A DNA stretch of 64,000 nucleotides from Ignavibacteriales bacterium (GCA_021740915.1 JAIOYW010000013.1:106329-170328), one strand, 5' to 3'; shown: positions 17,547 through 27,707, counted from the stretch's first letter. The notes: generated by a model from the sequence alone, not told the origin. A program made the numbers and translations.

Positions 17547-20007
17547 TTTTTTCTGGTTTTAATATTTCTGTGAGACAAAACTCAATAATTGTGCCCCCGC
17601 CATCAGGGGATACGATTTTAATATCGGAGCCGTGATCTTCAAGTATTTTCTTCGCAATTGCCAGCCCCATTCCGGTACCCTGCGGTTTTGTAGTCATATA
17701 TGGATCAAATACCTGGTCACGAAGTTTTTCATCAATGCCCGCTCCGTTATCAACTATCTGAAAAAAGATAAGATCCCTGGGGCTTGAATCTTTACGGAAC
17801 CAGCGAATTTTTATTTCCCCTGCTCCGCTCATCGCATCGATACTGTTTTCGATAAATACCTGAAATACATCTTCTAACTGGAAAGGATCGCACCAGACAA
17901 AAAGCCTTTCTTCACCTTCAATTATCACATTAATATTTTTCTCAAGATACGCTGAGAACCTCAGAAGAGCTGAATTGACAAGAAGGGACGGGGAAACCGC
18001 CTGAAGATTCGGTTCCTGTAAATTGGTCATTTTCAGGAATTTATTAATAAAACTTTTAATTCTGTTAATTTCCTGACGGGCAGTAAAAATATCTCTTTCA
18101 TAATTTTTGAGACCTTTCGATTCGGCGTTTTGTTCAATAGAATCCAGATTAAGAAGAATTGATGAAAGAGGTGTTTTTATTTCATGGGCAACCTTCTGAA
18201 TCGAATGTGTCAGCACTTTCTGTCTTTCTTCGAATATTAGTCTTGAGATGTCGCCCGCCCTGACAAATAGAGCTATTGGTGTTTTCCATGGCGCTGAAAA
18301 TGGAACAACGCGGCATTTGAATTTTTGAATAACTCCATTTTTATTAATAGTAACTATGGTTTCAGCCGGTCTTCTTCTTTTCAGACTATAGCTGAGCATT
18401 TTGCTGAAATCCTGGTTTTCACTAAGGGGAAAGATATTCTTCTTTCCCATCAAGAATCCAGGTTCCAGTCCGAACATGTTTTTTGCAGTTCTGTTAGCGA
18501 AAAGCAGATTAAACTTAAGGTCAAAAATATATATTTGATCTGTCGCTCTGTTTGTAGAAATAATAAAGTATGAAATAATAGTATAAATCTTGACAATTAA
18601 AAATTTAGTGGTGAGCAAAATGAAAACATTTGATAAAAGCACGAAAATAAAAAATAAAGGCAAAAAGTAGTACCTTGGTTCATATTTAACCAAAACCTCT
18701 GATAACGAGTGATGACCGTTCTCGAGAATCTCTCTTGTTCCGTCATTTAATATCCGATAGCTTGGCAAATGTCCATTCAGGTACCTTGGCAAACCCCTTT
18801 GCTGTGAAGATATCAAATTCAGGTCGTGGTCATAAATAATGAGTTTTTCAGTGTTACTCAATAAAATTTCGCTGAATTCATCGTCATCCAGGTTCGTAAA
18901 GTAAATTGTTCCGTCTCTTATCTCAGGGATTAAAACATTAGTTTGCTCAAAATATTCATTAAAAAAGAATAATGTGTCCTGCGCCAATAGAACGATATCT
19001 GTTTCATCAGGCATAGGATTAGTTGCTAAATTTATAAAATTGTGTTCCGGGAATTGCTTTTCGAGGATCAGATCACCATTTGAATCGTACTTTCTTACCC
19101 TTTGACCATCTTCTTTTCTTGATAAAACAACAATATTTCCGTTTTTCAGTTTACCTGGAATCATGGATGAAAATTCACCGGGAATGCCCGTGTGTTTTAA
19201 TATTTTCAGATCCTGATCCAATATAAAAAACCATGCGCTGAAATCATCAAATTGCGGTCTCGGATCAAGCCGCCAGGTATTGCCTGCCGCGAAAGTTCCA
19301 AGAACAATTTCTTCTTCGCCGTCTTTATTAAAATCGACAAAAAAGATGTTTTCGATTGCTGCACCAAACTGAAACTGGTTTAGTTTTTTTGTTTCGAGAT
19401 TATAAGAATAGACGCCGCGGGGAAGAACGGCAAAACTGGTTTTTATTGAAAAATATAAAACCGGTTCACTTTTGTTATTTTGAATAATTCCAGGAATTGT
19501 GATCAGCATATCCCAGATTTTGTAAAATTTTTCTCCTTCCCTTACAAAAACAAGAGATTCCTGCAGGTAGTAATCTCTTTTTGTATGATCAATTATCGAA
19601 ATGAAAAGAGAGTCGTCCCTGTGATAGAGAAGAATAATTTCTTTTGTTCCGTCCCTGTCCAGATCATAAAATTCGGCTTGCCTCAACCAGAAATTGTCCG
19701 CGGAGATAATGTATTGTTTTTCAAAAAACCCCTCTGGATTTTCAATCTTAAAAATAAATTTATCTTCAAAATTCAGGTCTCTGTATGAATTTATCAGTTT
19801 GGTGTCCTCGTCTGTGACTCCAAAATTCTGAAATTTCGTTTCATTCTGACCAGGAAAAAAATAACTTTTCGCGGAAACTTCAAATGAACTGAATAGATTA
19901 AAAAAATAGATAGTGATAACAACACCAAGAATGACCGATACTGTAACAAGAAGAATATTTACGTCTCTGTTTGTCCGTATTCTGATTTTTTTGCGTGTTT
20001 TGATCAT
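17518..20007 (-). CDS. Sensor histidine kinase with FG-GAP-like periplasmic domain, PAS, HisKA, HATPase
   Basis: The 829-aa protein has TM1 at about residues 17-37, a periplasmic domain of about 400 residues, TM2 at about 450-470, a PAS domain (YIFDLKFNLLFANRTAKNMFG), the phosphoacceptor HEIKTPLSSILLNL and an ATPase domain with DNGAGIDEK and GTGMGLAIA. The periplasmic part carries Asp-rich blade motifs (YDLDRDGTKEIIL, VDFNKDGEEEIVLG, TNLDDDEFSEILLS) as in FG-GAP/VCBS propellers, which bind calcium or ligands in secreted proteins. This is not a common sensor module for a kinase. Partner regulator overlaps downstream. The ligand is unknown; a surface polymer or calcium are guesses. Confidence 0.88.
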   Translation of the reverse strand: MIKTRKKIRIRTNRDVNILLVTVSVILGVVITIYFFNLFSSFEVSAKSYFFPGQNETKFQNFGVTDEDTKLINSYRDLNFEDKFIFKIENPEGFFEKQYIISADNFWLRQAEFYDLDRDGTKEIILLYHRDDSLFISIIDHTKRDYYLQESLVFVREGEKFYKIWDMLITIPGIIQNNKSEPVLYFSIKTSFAVLPRGVYSYNLETKKLNQFQFGAAIENIFFVDFNKDGEEEIVLGTFAAGNTWRLDPRPQFDDFSAWFFILDQDLKILKHTGIPGEFSSMIPGKLKNGNIVVLSRKEDGQRVRKYDSNGDLILEKQFPEHNFINLATNPMPDETDIVLLAQDTLFFFNEYFEQTNVLIPEIRDGTIYFTNLDDDEFSEILLSNTEKLIIYDHDLNLISSQQRGLPRYLNGHLPSYRILNDGTREILENGHHSLSEVLVKYEPRYYFLPLFFIFVLLSNVFILLTTKFLIVKIYTIISYFIISTNRATDQIYIFDLKFNLLFANRTAKNMFGLEPGFLMGKKNIFPLSENQDFSKMLSYSLKRRRPAETIVTINKNGVIQKFKCRVVPFSAPWKTPIALFVRAGDISRLIFEERQKVLTHSIQKVAHEIKTPLSSILLNLDSIEQNAESKGLKNYERDIFTARQEINRIKSFINKFLKMTNLQEPNLQAVSPSLLVNSALLRFSAYLEKNINVIIEGEERLFVWCDPFQLEDVFQVFIENSIDAMSGAGEIKIRWFRKDSSPRDLIFFQIVDNGAGIDEKLRDQVFDPYMTTKPQGTGMGLAIAKKILEDHGSDIKIVSPDGGGTIIEFCLTEILKPEKNEKDENISD

Positions 20008-20341
20008 TATTGAGAATTAACCACTATTTCATGGATTCATTCACTAACTTATGATTATTATCGGTATTATTCAATCCTGCCGCTTCAGTAAATTAAGTTA
20101 TCCACTCATATGAATGAGATGTTAAACAGAAAATATATTTGGCTTCTTTATGTGCTGACTAAGATTCTCTAAATATTCTGTTAGTGTAAACATTATTCTT
20201 TTTTCAAATTCTTTGCAAATCTGGAACTGTAGAATAATACTAAGAATTAATCTTTGCTCAAATCGGCATAAAAAAGGGCGGCATAATGTTCGTTGCCGCC
20301 CCTCAAAAAAGGAGTTAATAGCTTTTCCAATTAGTTGAAAA
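20008..20341. other. Upstream region of the FG-GAP kinase operon
   Basis: Apart from the terminator at 20270-20302 and the presumed promoter of the kinase gene, I see no gene or conserved element in these 334 bases. They are AT-rich and show no convincing -35/-10 pair by eye. Confidence 0.35.
20270..20302 (-). terminator. Rho-independent terminator after the large T9SS protein gene
   Basis: On the minus strand the stem GGGCGGCA / TGCCGCCC is followed directly by a run of six T (20270-20275). It lies about 40 bases past the stop of the gene ending at 20342 and separates it from the kinase operon. Confidence 0.8.
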
Positions 20342-23300
20342 TCACTTTACCATCAGCATCTTTTTCACATCGCTGAAAACAGAACCGTCCGCGCCCTTTA
20401 TTTCAATTGAATAAAAATAAACTCCGCTTGTCATAGTTGCAGCATTAAAGGTGGTCTTATGCCAGCCGGCATCCTTTTTTGCGTTTACCAATCCTGCGAC
20501 TTCCCTGCCCAAAACATCATAAATCTTCAGACTCACTTCCCCGTCCACCTTTAGCTGGTAATTGATAATAGTCTCCGGGTTGAAGGGATTCGGATAATTC
20601 TGGGATAACGAATATTCCGATGGAATGATTGTTCCGCTAATATGAATCCTGTTCGCTGAAGCCTCGCTGATAACAAGTTCTTCTCCATGTTTAACAGCCG
20701 AACTGAGATCATTGCCCTTTGCAGAATACCGGATTAAAAATTCAGAGTTTTGCACAAGAATTGATATTGGGTAAGAAAGCCCCTGAAAATTGATATATTC
20801 ACCTTCTTCAGAGATTACAGTTGCAAAAGTTCCATCCGCAAAACGAACGTCCTTAACTTCTGCAGGTGGTAGCGGCGGCAATTCATTAAATCCTTTTTGC
20901 TCCGAAAGGGCAAAGAGCCTGAATTCTGCGCCTGATGCGTCTCTGATAATAATTGATGCGCCGCCTGAATATGCATCCTTAGCCGATTGAGCCTTTGCGG
21001 AAGCGCTTAGAATCAGCCCGCCATTCTGTGATACTTTTAACCAGTAGCCTTTTCCGGGGGAGAGCACATCTGCCTGCACATATCCGTTTTCATATCCGAA
21101 AAATTGGCTTTGTATAATACCTGGGGGATCGGTAATAATGCCGGAAACCGGCGCCGGAAAATCATACGGACCGATAAGATTCCATCCGGCATTGACATTT
21201 ATGTCGCCCGAAACAGCCGTTCCTGAAATGGATATTTCTTCTGCCTGTGCAAATTTCAGCCAGTAACCTTCGCCGTTGGCAAGATTTTCCGCCTGGTAAT
21301 ATCCATTATCGAAACCGAAGGCATTCGACAACGCCCCCGGGAATAAGGATGAAACAGCCATGTCCTCCGCAATAAGGGGAACCGAAAGAATATTCCATCC
21401 CTGAGAGACTGAAACGATTGCGGTTGAAGCTCCGGAAAATTCAATTTTCAAAGTATTCAGAGCGGTATTAGTAAGTATATAAGAATCTGTTGATTTCATA
21501 TCCACATTAACAAACATCCCTCCGAATGGATCTTTTAACAGAAATGTGCCATCCGGCAAATCAGAGGGATCCCATGAAATCGTAAGGGGATATCCGCCAG
21601 CGCCGGGCTGCATTTTAATTTCCCAGGCAGCCTCCGTATTTTCGATATTCCTGTAATCAATCAAAGAAGGAAGCTGGGGTGTGGTTGGAAGTATAAAACG
21701 AATGTCAAAAACTCCTGTCGGCGGAACAGGCGGCAATTCAAGTTCACCCAACTGCGGATCGATGCCATCACTTGCATTGGGCAACTGTCCGAATTCAAGA
21801 GTTCCTGTTTTTACGCCGTTGTCGGCAATTGAAATTTCTGCCATCCAGCCGCTGGAAATTGCATTAAGACCGCCGGAGAAACAGATAAGTTTACCGGCTC
21901 TTGATCCTGCGAGCAGTTCCCAGCTTGCATTCCCATCGATTGACGGCATACAGTTAACTGCGCTTACCCTGTCACCTGCAAAAGTATAGGAATAGAAAAC
22001 TTCCGATCCATTTCCGCTGATAAGGAAAACAACACCGTTCTGGTCGCCTGCTATTACATCATCAAGTCCGTCATTGTTCAGATCGGGAACAGAATAAACC
22101 CCATACTGATAATTCATTGGCCATGACCAGATTAATAGCCCTGTTTCTCCGCTTATGCAGGCAACTCCGCCGGAAAAAGCTGCCACAAGAATATCATCTG
22201 ATCCATCGGCATTTACATCACGGATAAGATTAATCTGGATCATTCCTGCGCTGCTTCCGAAGAAATTAGTCCACATCGGCGCACCGGTTTCTCCGTCTAT
22301 TCTGTGAACCCTTCCAAAATATTCAGCAACTATCACATCCGGTTTTTCACCCGCAACCGGATATTCCAATAGTTCTTTAGGTTCATAAGCAACTGAGTTG
22401 AATGTCCACAAAACTCCGGCATTCGTTCCATTGAGGGCTGCCGTTGTAAGATTAGTGCTGCCGTTATTGCCGTAACCTATCACAACATCAGGCTTTCCAT
22501 TGCCTGAAATATCATCGATGGAAATAATAGCTTTTCCGAAGGAAGGATTCGGCCCCGGGAACGTATATGTCCAAATGATCTGGCCATTTGTAGAATTGAA
22601 CAGGAACGCTTTTTTGTAACCGGTTCCTGTTTCATTACCATCCGCAATAGCAAGAACATCATTTTTTCCATCAAGATTAAAATCACGCTGAACATCAATG
22701 GCTGAAAAATCGCCGAGACTGTAATTAACATTATCACCAAATTCCCAGACTATTTGTCCGTTGGTTCCATCAAGGGCATAAACATGCTCATTTCCGCCAC
22801 CGGTACCAATAACAACATCATTAAATCCATCGTTATTCAGGTCGGGATGCACCTGGATAGCGTCCTGAACTCCATATTCCCAGGTTGCGCCAATAGAACC
22901 GGCGTTTGAATTATTCATGTATGAATTAAATTTCCATAATATCTGCCCTGTTCCGCTGCTTGCTCCGTCAACACATAGGACGTAGTAATTATCTGTTGCA
23001 ATCAGCACTTCGTTGATTCCATCTCCGGTTATATCGTTCATCCATTTTAATCCTTCAACCCTGAATTCATCGGCTGAAGTATTAGGATTATCCGGTACCT
23101 GCATTGTCCAGAATGTATGCCCATAACTATAATCCCCAAAATTTCCGAGACCGTTCAATGGTAGCCGGGTTTCAGGTGAATCGGGATCGGTGGATAAAAT
23201 CACAAGTGTGTCAGAATACATTCCCGCCATAGTAGGATAAAACGCTACTGTCAGATAAGTTGTGTCGTTTTGTGGAATCAGGATCGGGAAATAGGCGTCC

Positions 23301-24526
23301 TCGATAACATATTCAGTTAAGTTATTATTTATCTGCCCTATGGTGATCGTCTGATCTCCTGAATTAATTATTCCGAAAGATTTTCTGGCAATACCTTCAT
23401 ATCCAACCCAAACCTGCCCGAACTCGAGTGATTCGTGGGTAAGCGAAATAGAAGGACCGCTTAATACGCCCTGTCCGTTCAATGAAACAAGCACATTTTG
23501 ATGGAGCGGGTCATTTGAACTGACATTCATAGTACCGGAATAAAAGGAAAAGTCAGACGGAGCAAAATTGATGTTTACTTCGAAAGATTCTCCCGGTGGA
23601 ATATTAATCGGCAGTTGAAGGGGATCGCTAAAATATGCCGGATTATTGAATGTAATATTATCAACAACCAGATCTGCACTGCCGTTGCTGTATATGGTAA
23701 TTATACCGCTAGCTGTATCGCCGACGGCTGTATTTGGAAAAGTGAAAAAAGTCTGAGAGAGATTAATTGCAGGTGTCCCCTGACCACCGACATCAAATTT
23801 ATAAATGCCTTTGTTGTTAGTTGGTCCCACAACAAGGTACAGATACTGCCCGTCATAAGCCATATCTTTCGGACTTGCTGTAACAGTCGAGTTATAAGGC
23901 GGAATAGGAAAAGACATCAGAGTATCACCGGTAGATGGATTGATTTTCCATATCCGCTCGGGATCGCCATCGTTGTCGTCCATAGCCAGCCACAAATTCG
24001 ACCCGTCAAAAGCCAGTCCCTGCGGCTGTTTTCCCGGAGTGATCAATGTGTCGAGAAAATTTCCCGTTTCGGGATCAATTCTGACAATCCACGTCGGGTA
24101 AGAACTTGACCCTGTATAATAAACAGATATCCAAAGATCTCCCAAACCATGAGTCATTCCGCCGATATAATCCTCATATGGAGAAAGCAGTGTGTCCTGC
24201 GGAATTAGGTTGGGTCCGTAATTAACAATTTTATCTTTATTTGCTGTTGATGATCCAAAAATATAATTGTAGCCCCACATATTCATTCCATCCCACGCCA
24301 GCCCCCTTGTTTCGGTGGTAACAGCAGCCGCATAGGTTCCCAGAATATCGCCGTTTTGTGGATCAATTTTATAAAAGGTGGAACCTGACGATCCTGATGC
24401 CCAGAGATACGTTCCGTCAAACGTGAGCCCGTATGCATTACCCGGACAAGGAAGAACCTGAACAAGGCTTTGGGCACTGAAAATGCCGGCAGCCAAAAAA
24501 ACGACCAAAAATGTAAATCTCTTCAT
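20342..24526 (-). CDS. Large secreted T9SS protein with propeller, choice-of-anchor D and FG-GAP repeats
   Basis: The ATG at 24526 has AGGAG seven bases upstream and opens a clear signal peptide (MKRFTFLVVFLAAGIFSAQS), so it is preferred to the frame's first ATG at 24604. The 1394-aa product begins with a quinoprotein-like propeller (GLTFDGTYLWASG, GLAFDGSNLWLAM). Two ASPM/SPD-2-Hydin-like choice-of-anchor D domains follow (NPAYFSD to LNGQG). Then come at least six FG-GAP motifs (NDITGDGINEVLIA, PDLNNDGFNDVVIG, RDVNADGSDDILVA and others), two repeats with GW-N-I-L/IGP patterns, and a C-terminal sorting domain (SLSQNYPNPFNPET, LKIYDVLGREV). It should be exported by Sec, then by T9SS, to the surface. 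Function is unknown. Confidence 0.88.
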   Translation of the reverse strand: MKRFTFLVVFLAAGIFSAQSLVQVLPCPGNAYGLTFDGTYLWASGSSGSTFYKIDPQNGDILGTYAAAVTTETRGLAWDGMNMWGYNYIFGSSTANKDKIVNYGPNLIPQDTLLSPYEDYIGGMTHGLGDLWISVYYTGSSSYPTWIVRIDPETGNFLDTLITPGKQPQGLAFDGSNLWLAMDDNDGDPERIWKINPSTGDTLMSFPIPPYNSTVTASPKDMAYDGQYLYLVVGPTNNKGIYKFDVGGQGTPAINLSQTFFTFPNTAVGDTASGIITIYSNGSADLVVDNITFNNPAYFSDPLQLPINIPPGESFEVNINFAPSDFSFYSGTMNVSSNDPLHQNVLVSLNGQGVLSGPSISLTHESLEFGQVWVGYEGIARKSFGIINSGDQTITIGQINNNLTEYVIEDAYFPILIPQNDTTYLTVAFYPTMAGMYSDTLVILSTDPDSPETRLPLNGLGNFGDYSYGHTFWTMQVPDNPNTSADEFRVEGLKWMNDITGDGINEVLIATDNYYVLCVDGASSGTGQILWKFNSYMNNSNAGSIGATWEYGVQDAIQVHPDLNNDGFNDVVIGTGGGNEHVYALDGTNGQIVWEFGDNVNYSLGDFSAIDVQRDFNLDGKNDVLAIADGNETGTGYKKAFLFNSTNGQIIWTYTFPGPNPSFGKAIISIDDISGNGKPDVVIGYGNNGSTNLTTAALNGTNAGVLWTFNSVAYEPKELLEYPVAGEKPDVIVAEYFGRVHRIDGETGAPMWTNFFGSSAGMIQINLIRDVNADGSDDILVAAFSGGVACISGETGLLIWSWPMNYQYGVYSVPDLNNDGLDDVIAGDQNGVVFLISGNGSEVFYSYTFAGDRVSAVNCMPSIDGNASWELLAGSRAGKLICFSGGLNAISSGWMAEISIADNGVKTGTLEFGQLPNASDGIDPQLGELELPPVPPTGVFDIRFILPTTPQLPSLIDYRNIENTEAAWEIKMQPGAGGYPLTISWDPSDLPDGTFLLKDPFGGMFVNVDMKSTDSYILTNTALNTLKIEFSGASTAIVSVSQGWNILSVPLIAEDMAVSSLFPGALSNAFGFDNGYYQAENLANGEGYWLKFAQAEEISISGTAVSGDINVNAGWNLIGPYDFPAPVSGIITDPPGIIQSQFFGYENGYVQADVLSPGKGYWLKVSQNGGLILSASAKAQSAKDAYSGGASIIIRDASGAEFRLFALSEQKGFNELPPLPPAEVKDVRFADGTFATVISEEGEYINFQGLSYPISILVQNSEFLIRYSAKGNDLSSAVKHGEELVISEASANRIHISGTIIPSEYSLSQNYPNPFNPETIINYQLKVDGEVSLKIYDVLGREVAGLVNAKKDAGWHKTTFNAATMTSGVYFYSIEIKGADGSVFSDVKKMLMVK

Positions 24527-24816
24527 GCTCACTCCTATGAAATAAAAATATAAATTGGAAAAAATCATTGTTAATTTCAAGTGGGTTGAAACGAGGTCAA
24601 ACAAAGCCTTAATAAATCAGGGTAAAAATGTTAATCGATGAGAAAAAAGATCGGCGGCACGGGAATTATTTTATGTTTATTTCGCTAAATGATGATAACT
24701 GCCTTCGGGCGATGTTTTTTTTGATTTTTGCCGATGGTCAAATTAAGATCAAAATAAATTTTTCGCCTGTAAAAGTCTGATAATTATTGGCTGATTAATA
24801 TTGGAAACTATCGTTA

Positions 24817-25473
24817 TCAAAAATATTGGAGCCAGTTTTTTACGATATCCTCAAAACCTCTTTTTACAGGAATGCCTTTGTTTATGTCTTCATTGATAAG
24901 TTTTGGGTCTCCTGTTTTCAGATATTCGGTGAACCCCTGCTGATTTGCCCAATACCATATTCCCCAGTTTTCCAGATTCCATTCTTCAGAATAGGGATTG
25001 ATTTCATAGTCAATATAATAAAGCTCCCGGCTAGTGATTAGAAAATTTGCCGGAAAATAGTCCAGATTAAATCCTTTTGTTTTTGCGTTCATTGAATAAA
25101 AGATCAAAGATTTAATAATATCATCAGTAACTTCACCATTTGAAATTACTTCAGGACCTGTCAACCCAGGAATATATTCTTTGATGAGGTAATTTTCCTC
25201 AATTGATGATTCAAGGAGGACAGGTACTTTTATCCCGATTTCTTCAAGTACATTATGTGAACGGACTTCATATTCCACCTTATTCCCGGAAAAGTTATAA
25301 TAAGGATTTGGCTCATTATGCATAACTTTGAGTACAAATTCACCGGAACCAAACAAGATCAAAAAAGAATACCCGGACTTTCCTTTTCCGAGAAATTCAG
25401 ACACTTCAAATCTTTCAGTTTTTGCGAGGATTTTCGGCGGGATTTTTTTTAAGTCGATTGATGCAGACATCAT
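24817..25473 (-). CDS. Small protein-kinase-like (RIO/Kdo-kinase-like) protein
   Basis: The 218-aa protein resembles the kinase fold. FLGKGKSGYSFLI looks like a glycine-rich loop (about 29-41), EFVLKVMH supplies the likely ATP-contacting lysine, YLIKEYIPG resembles a hinge, NLDYFPANFLI stands for the catalytic HxDxxxxN loop (D and N present, the usual H replaced), and YYIDYE stands for the DFG/DxE metal site. Small bacterial RIO-like, Kdo-kinase-like and aminoglycoside-phosphotransferase-like enzymes share these features. The start overlaps the stop of the response regulator gene by 4 bp, placing it third in a kinase-regulator operon. The substrate is unknown. Confidence 0.65.
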   Translation of the reverse strand: MMSASIDLKKIPPKILAKTERFEVSEFLGKGKSGYSFLILFGSGEFVLKVMHNEPNPYYNFSGNKVEYEVRSHNVLEEIGIKVPVLLESSIEENYLIKEYIPGLTGPEVISNGEVTDDIIKSLIFYSMNAKTKGFNLDYFPANFLITSRELYYIDYEINPYSEEWNLENWGIWYWANQQGFTEYLKTGDPKLINEDINKGIPVKRGFEDIVKNWLQYF

Positions 25474-26153
25474 ATCACAAGTTTATAGCCAATTCCATGA
25501 ACTGTAATTATTATTCTGGGTTTTTCGTGGTCTTCTTCAATCTTCTGCCGGAGTCTTAAAATAAAATTATCGACTGTCCGGGTAGTCGGACTGGAGTCGT
25601 ATCCCCATATTTCAGTCAGAAGCGAATCGCGGCTGACAGTTTTATTCCTGTTTTTCCAAAGATGATGCAGTATCTCAAATTCTTTATGCGAAAGCTGTGC
25701 TTCTTCAGTTCCATCCATAGCAGAATATGCCTGGAAATCGACAAGCAAATTGCCTATTTTAATTGGTTCGCCCTGCACACTGCCCTCACCCCCGCTTCTT
25801 CTCAATACTGCTTTTATCCTTGCGAGTAATTCTCTTAATGAGAATGGTTTTGTGATATAATCATCGGCTCCAAGTTCAAGTCCAAGCACTTTATCTATTT
25901 CATCGCCTTTCGCTGTCAGCAAAATAATTGGCGCATCCACACCTGATTCTCTTGACTTTTTGCAGACATCAAATCCTGACATCTGCGGCAGCATAACATC
26001 CAGCAGAATCAGATCGAACCTTGCTGAAAGAATTTTGGAAAGTCCCGATTTGCCGTCTTCGGCAAATTCAACCTCATATCCTTCAAATTCCAAATTATCT
26101 TTCAACCCCAGGCGCATGGAGGGTTCATCTTCAACAATCAGAATCCTTGCCAT
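25470..26153 (-). CDS. OmpR/PhoB-family response regulator
   Basis: The 227-aa protein has a receiver (ILIVEDEPSMRLGL, phosphoacceptor in LILLDVMLPQMSGFD, K in DDYITKPFSLREL) and a C-terminal winged helix (LSHKEFEILHHLWKNRNKTVSRDSLL, RTVDNFILRLRQKIE). It should bind direct-repeat sites as a dimer after phosphorylation by the kinase upstream, nine bases away. Length and motifs are standard. Confidence 0.95.
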   Translation of the reverse strand: MARILIVEDEPSMRLGLKDNLEFEGYEVEFAEDGKSGLSKILSARFDLILLDVMLPQMSGFDVCKKSRESGVDAPIILLTAKGDEIDKVLGLELGADDYITKPFSLRELLARIKAVLRRSGGEGSVQGEPIKIGNLLVDFQAYSAMDGTEEAQLSHKEFEILHHLWKNRNKTVSRDSLLTEIWGYDSSPTTRTVDNFILRLRQKIEEDHEKPRIIITVHGIGYKLVI

Positions 26154-26162
26154 AATTATCTC

Positions 26163-27707
26163 CTAAAAAAGTTTTTTTTCTGCAGAAGGGAAAAGTAATC
26201 TGAATGTGCTGCCGGTTCCGGGTTTACTAATGACTTCAACTTTTCCTTTGTGTGCGTCCATAATATATTTAACCAAAGACAGCCCCAACCCTGTCCCTTT
26301 TGTATTATGAACAAGCGCACTCTCAACCCTGAAAAATTTATCAAATATTTTTTGAATATCAGCATCACTAAGACCAATTCCAGAGTCCGCTATTTCGGCA
26401 AAAACGTATTCATCTCTGAATCCTGTCGAAACCTTGATGCTTTTAACAGAGCGACAGTATTTCATTGCATTATCAAGAATATTAATAAACGCCTCTGTAA
26501 AAGCTTCTTTGTCCCCATCCATAATGAGGTTATGCGTAGTATGAAGATCAACTGAATAGTCGAAACCGTTGCTTGTCAGATGATAACTATAAGTATTCAT
26601 CACTTCAGTAATTACCTCGTTAATATCGAAACGGGCAAACTGAAAGATTCTTTTACCGGCTTCCATTTTACTAAAACTAAGGATTTTATTGACTATTCTG
26701 CTGAGTCTGCCAGCCTCCCGGCTTATTATGCCATAGTATTCTTGTTTTTTTTCTTCGGTCCGCACTCTTCCCAGTTCGAGAGTTTCTGAAAACATACTTA
26801 TCAAAGCAAGCGGGGTCCTAAGTTCATGGGAAACATTTGATACAAAGTCTGCTTTGAGCTGAGCCGTCTCTACTTCTCTCTTAATATTTCTGAATAGAAA
26901 AATTGCGGCAAGTATCATAAAAACATTTATCACACCAATCAATAATAAATTAATATAAGAACGCGCTTTTACTAAACTTTCAATAGTGGCATCGTTGAAT
27001 GCAATGACGGAAGAGTATCCCGGAAGACTCCAGATTTCTTTTCTGATTTCAACATCACCTGCTTTCAATTCAACATTGCTGTAAATAATAGAACCTTCCT
27101 CATTTTCTATTCCTATAGAGAGCTTATCCCCAGCGATCTCCTGGAGTTTTGGCGAAAGTGAATTGCGGATAAAATCTTCAACCGGGAGGATCATAAAAAA
27201 CAAATATTCTTTTTGCGGGTGCAGAAAAGTAAGAATAGTTTTCCCCTGAATAATTCCGAGCGGTTCGATTTTATTATATCCGCCTCGTCGGTATGTTTTA
27301 AGTCTGGTCAGTTTTTCTTTTGTTAAAATTCCGGCGGCATTATTTAAGATTGAAGAATCTGCCTCACCGAAAAGAATTTTTATCCTGGAATATCCGGTAT
27401 CCATCACGGCTATTGTTCTTAATGATCTGTTCCCTGAAAACAATTGTGTGAAAGCATCGGTTTTATTTTCATTGGTGAGATCGACAGTCAATATTCTGCT
27501 CTGCCATGTGGTTAGAATATCAGTGCTATACTGTCCGGCTGAGTTTAATACGCTTTCAAGCTGGTTTTCAAAAATTCCCTTTATAACCTTCTCGCTTTCA
27601 TTTAATGATTGGAACTGAATAAAGGTGTAAACGGAGAGCGGAATAAACACCAAAAGAATCAGGTAGATGAGAATTTTCTTAAGCGATGACTTCAATTTGA
27701 TTATCAA
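26163..27707 (-). CDS. Membrane sensor histidine kinase
   Basis: The 514-aa protein has TM1 (about 10-28), a periplasmic sensor of about 215 residues, TM2 (about 248-268), the phosphoacceptor SHELRTPLALISMF, and an ATPase domain with N-box AFINILDNAMKY, DSGIGL and GTGLGLSLV. It has no HAMP of normal length. The only starts in frame near the N-terminus are TTG codons (27707 or 27695); I see no strong ribosome site for either. It is the first gene of an operon with the OmpR-type regulator and the kinase-like protein. Confidence 0.92.
   Translation of the reverse strand: MIIKLKSSLKKILIYLILLVFIPLSVYTFIQFQSLNESEKVIKGIFENQLESVLNSAGQYSTDILTTWQSRILTVDLTNENKTDAFTQLFSGNRSLRTIAVMDTGYSRIKILFGEADSSILNNAAGILTKEKLTRLKTYRRGGYNKIEPLGIIQGKTILTFLHPQKEYLFFMILPVEDFIRNSLSPKLQEIAGDKLSIGIENEEGSIIYSNVELKAGDVEIRKEIWSLPGYSSVIAFNDATIESLVKARSYINLLLIGVINVFMILAAIFLFRNIKREVETAQLKADFVSNVSHELRTPLALISMFSETLELGRVRTEEKKQEYYGIISREAGRLSRIVNKILSFSKMEAGKRIFQFARFDINEVITEVMNTYSYHLTSNGFDYSVDLHTTHNLIMDGDKEAFTEAFINILDNAMKYCRSVKSIKVSTGFRDEYVFAEIADSGIGLSDADIQKIFDKFFRVESALVHNTKGTGLGLSLVKYIMDAHKGKVEVISKPGTGSTFRLLFPSAEKKLF

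Noticed and set aside
24690..24735. GCC-TTCG-GGC with a following T run as a rightward terminator
   Set aside because: No rightward gene precedes it; the stem is only three bases, and the T run alone is not evidence.
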